NCBI GenBank assembly: GCA_903840235.1
Contig: CAIMFE010000118.1
Span: 1 to 5,334 of the forward strand
Direction of reading: 5' to 3'
Source: an uncultured Opitutia bacterium
GTDB taxonomy: Bacteria > Verrucomicrobiota > Verrucomicrobiia > Opitutales > UBA953
DNA length: 5,334 nucleotides
The notes beneath the pieces were generated by a model. It saw nothing but the letters and a program-made list of their open reading frames with translations. It did not search any database and was not told the origin of the DNA. Made by a program: the position numbers and the translations under genes. Below are positions 4,893 through 5,334 of the stretch, in pieces; position 1 is the first letter of the stretch, and the number at the start of each line of letters is the position of its first letter.

Positions 4893-5334
4893 TTCATCCT
4901 TCCGCCCAGATTCACCCCTCAGCCCGTCTAGGAAACGCCGTCGTTATTGGGCCATGGGCGATTATTGAAGCGGATGTCGTGATCGGCAATGCCTGTGAAA
5001 TTAGCGCACAAGCTATCATCAAAAAAGGTTCAGTGCTTGGAGAAAAAGTAAAAGTAGATCATTTCGCAGTGATTGGCGGCGACCCCCAAGATCTTCATTT
5101 CAAATCTTCTACCTCTTCGAATGTGAACATCGGCGATTCCACGGTCATTCGCGAACATGTCACTATACATCGAGCGACCACTGAAGGTGGCACCACACGT
5201 ATTGGTAAAAACAATTTTATTATGGCGGGTGCGCACGTCGCGCACGATTGCACCACGGGTGATCATGTCATCCTTGCGAACGGATGTATGCTGGGCGGAC
5301 ACGTAATCGTGGGTGACCATGCCTTTGTGAGTGG
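4889..5334 (+). CDS. lpxA: UDP-N-acetylglucosamine acyltransferase LpxA, N-terminal part (3' end outside window)
   Basis: LpxA transfers a 3-hydroxyacyl chain from acyl carrier protein to UDP-GlcNAc, the first step of lipid A synthesis, in the cytoplasm as a left-handed beta-helix trimer. The 148 visible residues begin MIHPSAQIHPSARLGN and show hexapeptide repeats (such as VVIGPWAII, VVIGNACEI). Family motifs are GGDPQDLHFK (63-72), VIREHVTIHRAT (86-97), AHVAHDCTTGDHVILAN (115-131) and LGGHVIVGDHAFVSG at the window end. His119 in AHVAHDC corresponds to the catalytic His125 of E. coli, and His116 to the preceding conserved histidine. The start is GTG 4889, overlapping the TGA of the upstream gene by four bases; it gives the canonical MIHP N-terminus and no other start nearby in this frame does. 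The usual lpxD/fabZ partners are not upstream here. The residues that set acyl chain length and the C-terminal helical domain lie beyond the window. Confidence 0.96.
   Translation, partial: MIHPSAQIHPSARLGNAVVIGPWAIIEADVVIGNACEISAQAIIKKGSVLGEKVKVDHFAVIGGDPQDLHFKSSTSSNVNIGDSTVIREHVTIHRATTEGGTTRIGKNNFIMAGAHVAHDCTTGDHVILANGCMLGGHVIVGDHAFVS

Noticed and set aside
5226..5248. GC-rich near-repeat of GCGCAC with hairpin potential in lpxA
   Set aside because: It comes from the conserved Ala-His-Val-Ala-His catalytic motif, so protein constraint explains it.
5030..5320. 96-codon open frame on the - strand
   Set aside because: It is antisense to lpxA, which carries the catalytic histidine motif and hexapeptide repeats on the + strand.

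Overview
The window is a compact bacterial stretch in which all seven recognisable genes lie on the + strand: the 3' end of ilvD, a complete pgi, a membrane-anchored coiled-coil protein, a 55-residue lipoprotein, rsmI, a 203-residue protein with a restriction-nuclease-like sequence pattern, and the 5' part of lpxA. No RNA genes, mobile elements, CRISPR arrays or convincing intrinsic terminators are visible. Gaps are short, at most 73 bases, so no gene-free stretch reaches 300 bases.

The organism is a didermic (Gram-negative) bacterium, because it carries lpxA for lipid A synthesis and a lipobox protein. The glucose-6-phosphate isomerase has the long form seen in cyanobacteria, plastids and chlamydiae. 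None of the starts has a good Shine-Dalgarno sequence, and base composition looks moderate. I infer a member of the PVC group, most likely Verrucomicrobiota (Opitutae-like), with moderate to low confidence because no rRNA or other phylogenetic marker is present.

Layout: 1-729 is the end of ilvD (branched-chain amino acid synthesis). After a 73-base AT-rich gap comes pgi (803-2392), probably the first gene of a new unit. Then 23 bases later the coiled-coil protein (2416-3330), 5 bases later the lipoprotein (3336-3503), and with a one-base TAATG overlap rsmI (3503-4231). After 49 bases comes the 203-residue protein (4281-4892), whose TGA overlaps the GTG start of lpxA (4889 to the window end) by four bases.

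The genes form two tightly packed pairs (lipoprotein with rsmI, and nuclease-like protein with lpxA) inside a probable long operon. Their jobs are mixed: sugar phosphate metabolism, envelope proteins, 16S rRNA methylation and lipid A. The least explained items are the coiled-coil protein, the small lipoprotein, a 9-bp-arm hairpin just inside rsmI, and a probable PD-(D/E)XK-fold protein lacking one catalytic acid and coupled to lpxA. I see no strong evidence of a wholly new multi-gene system.
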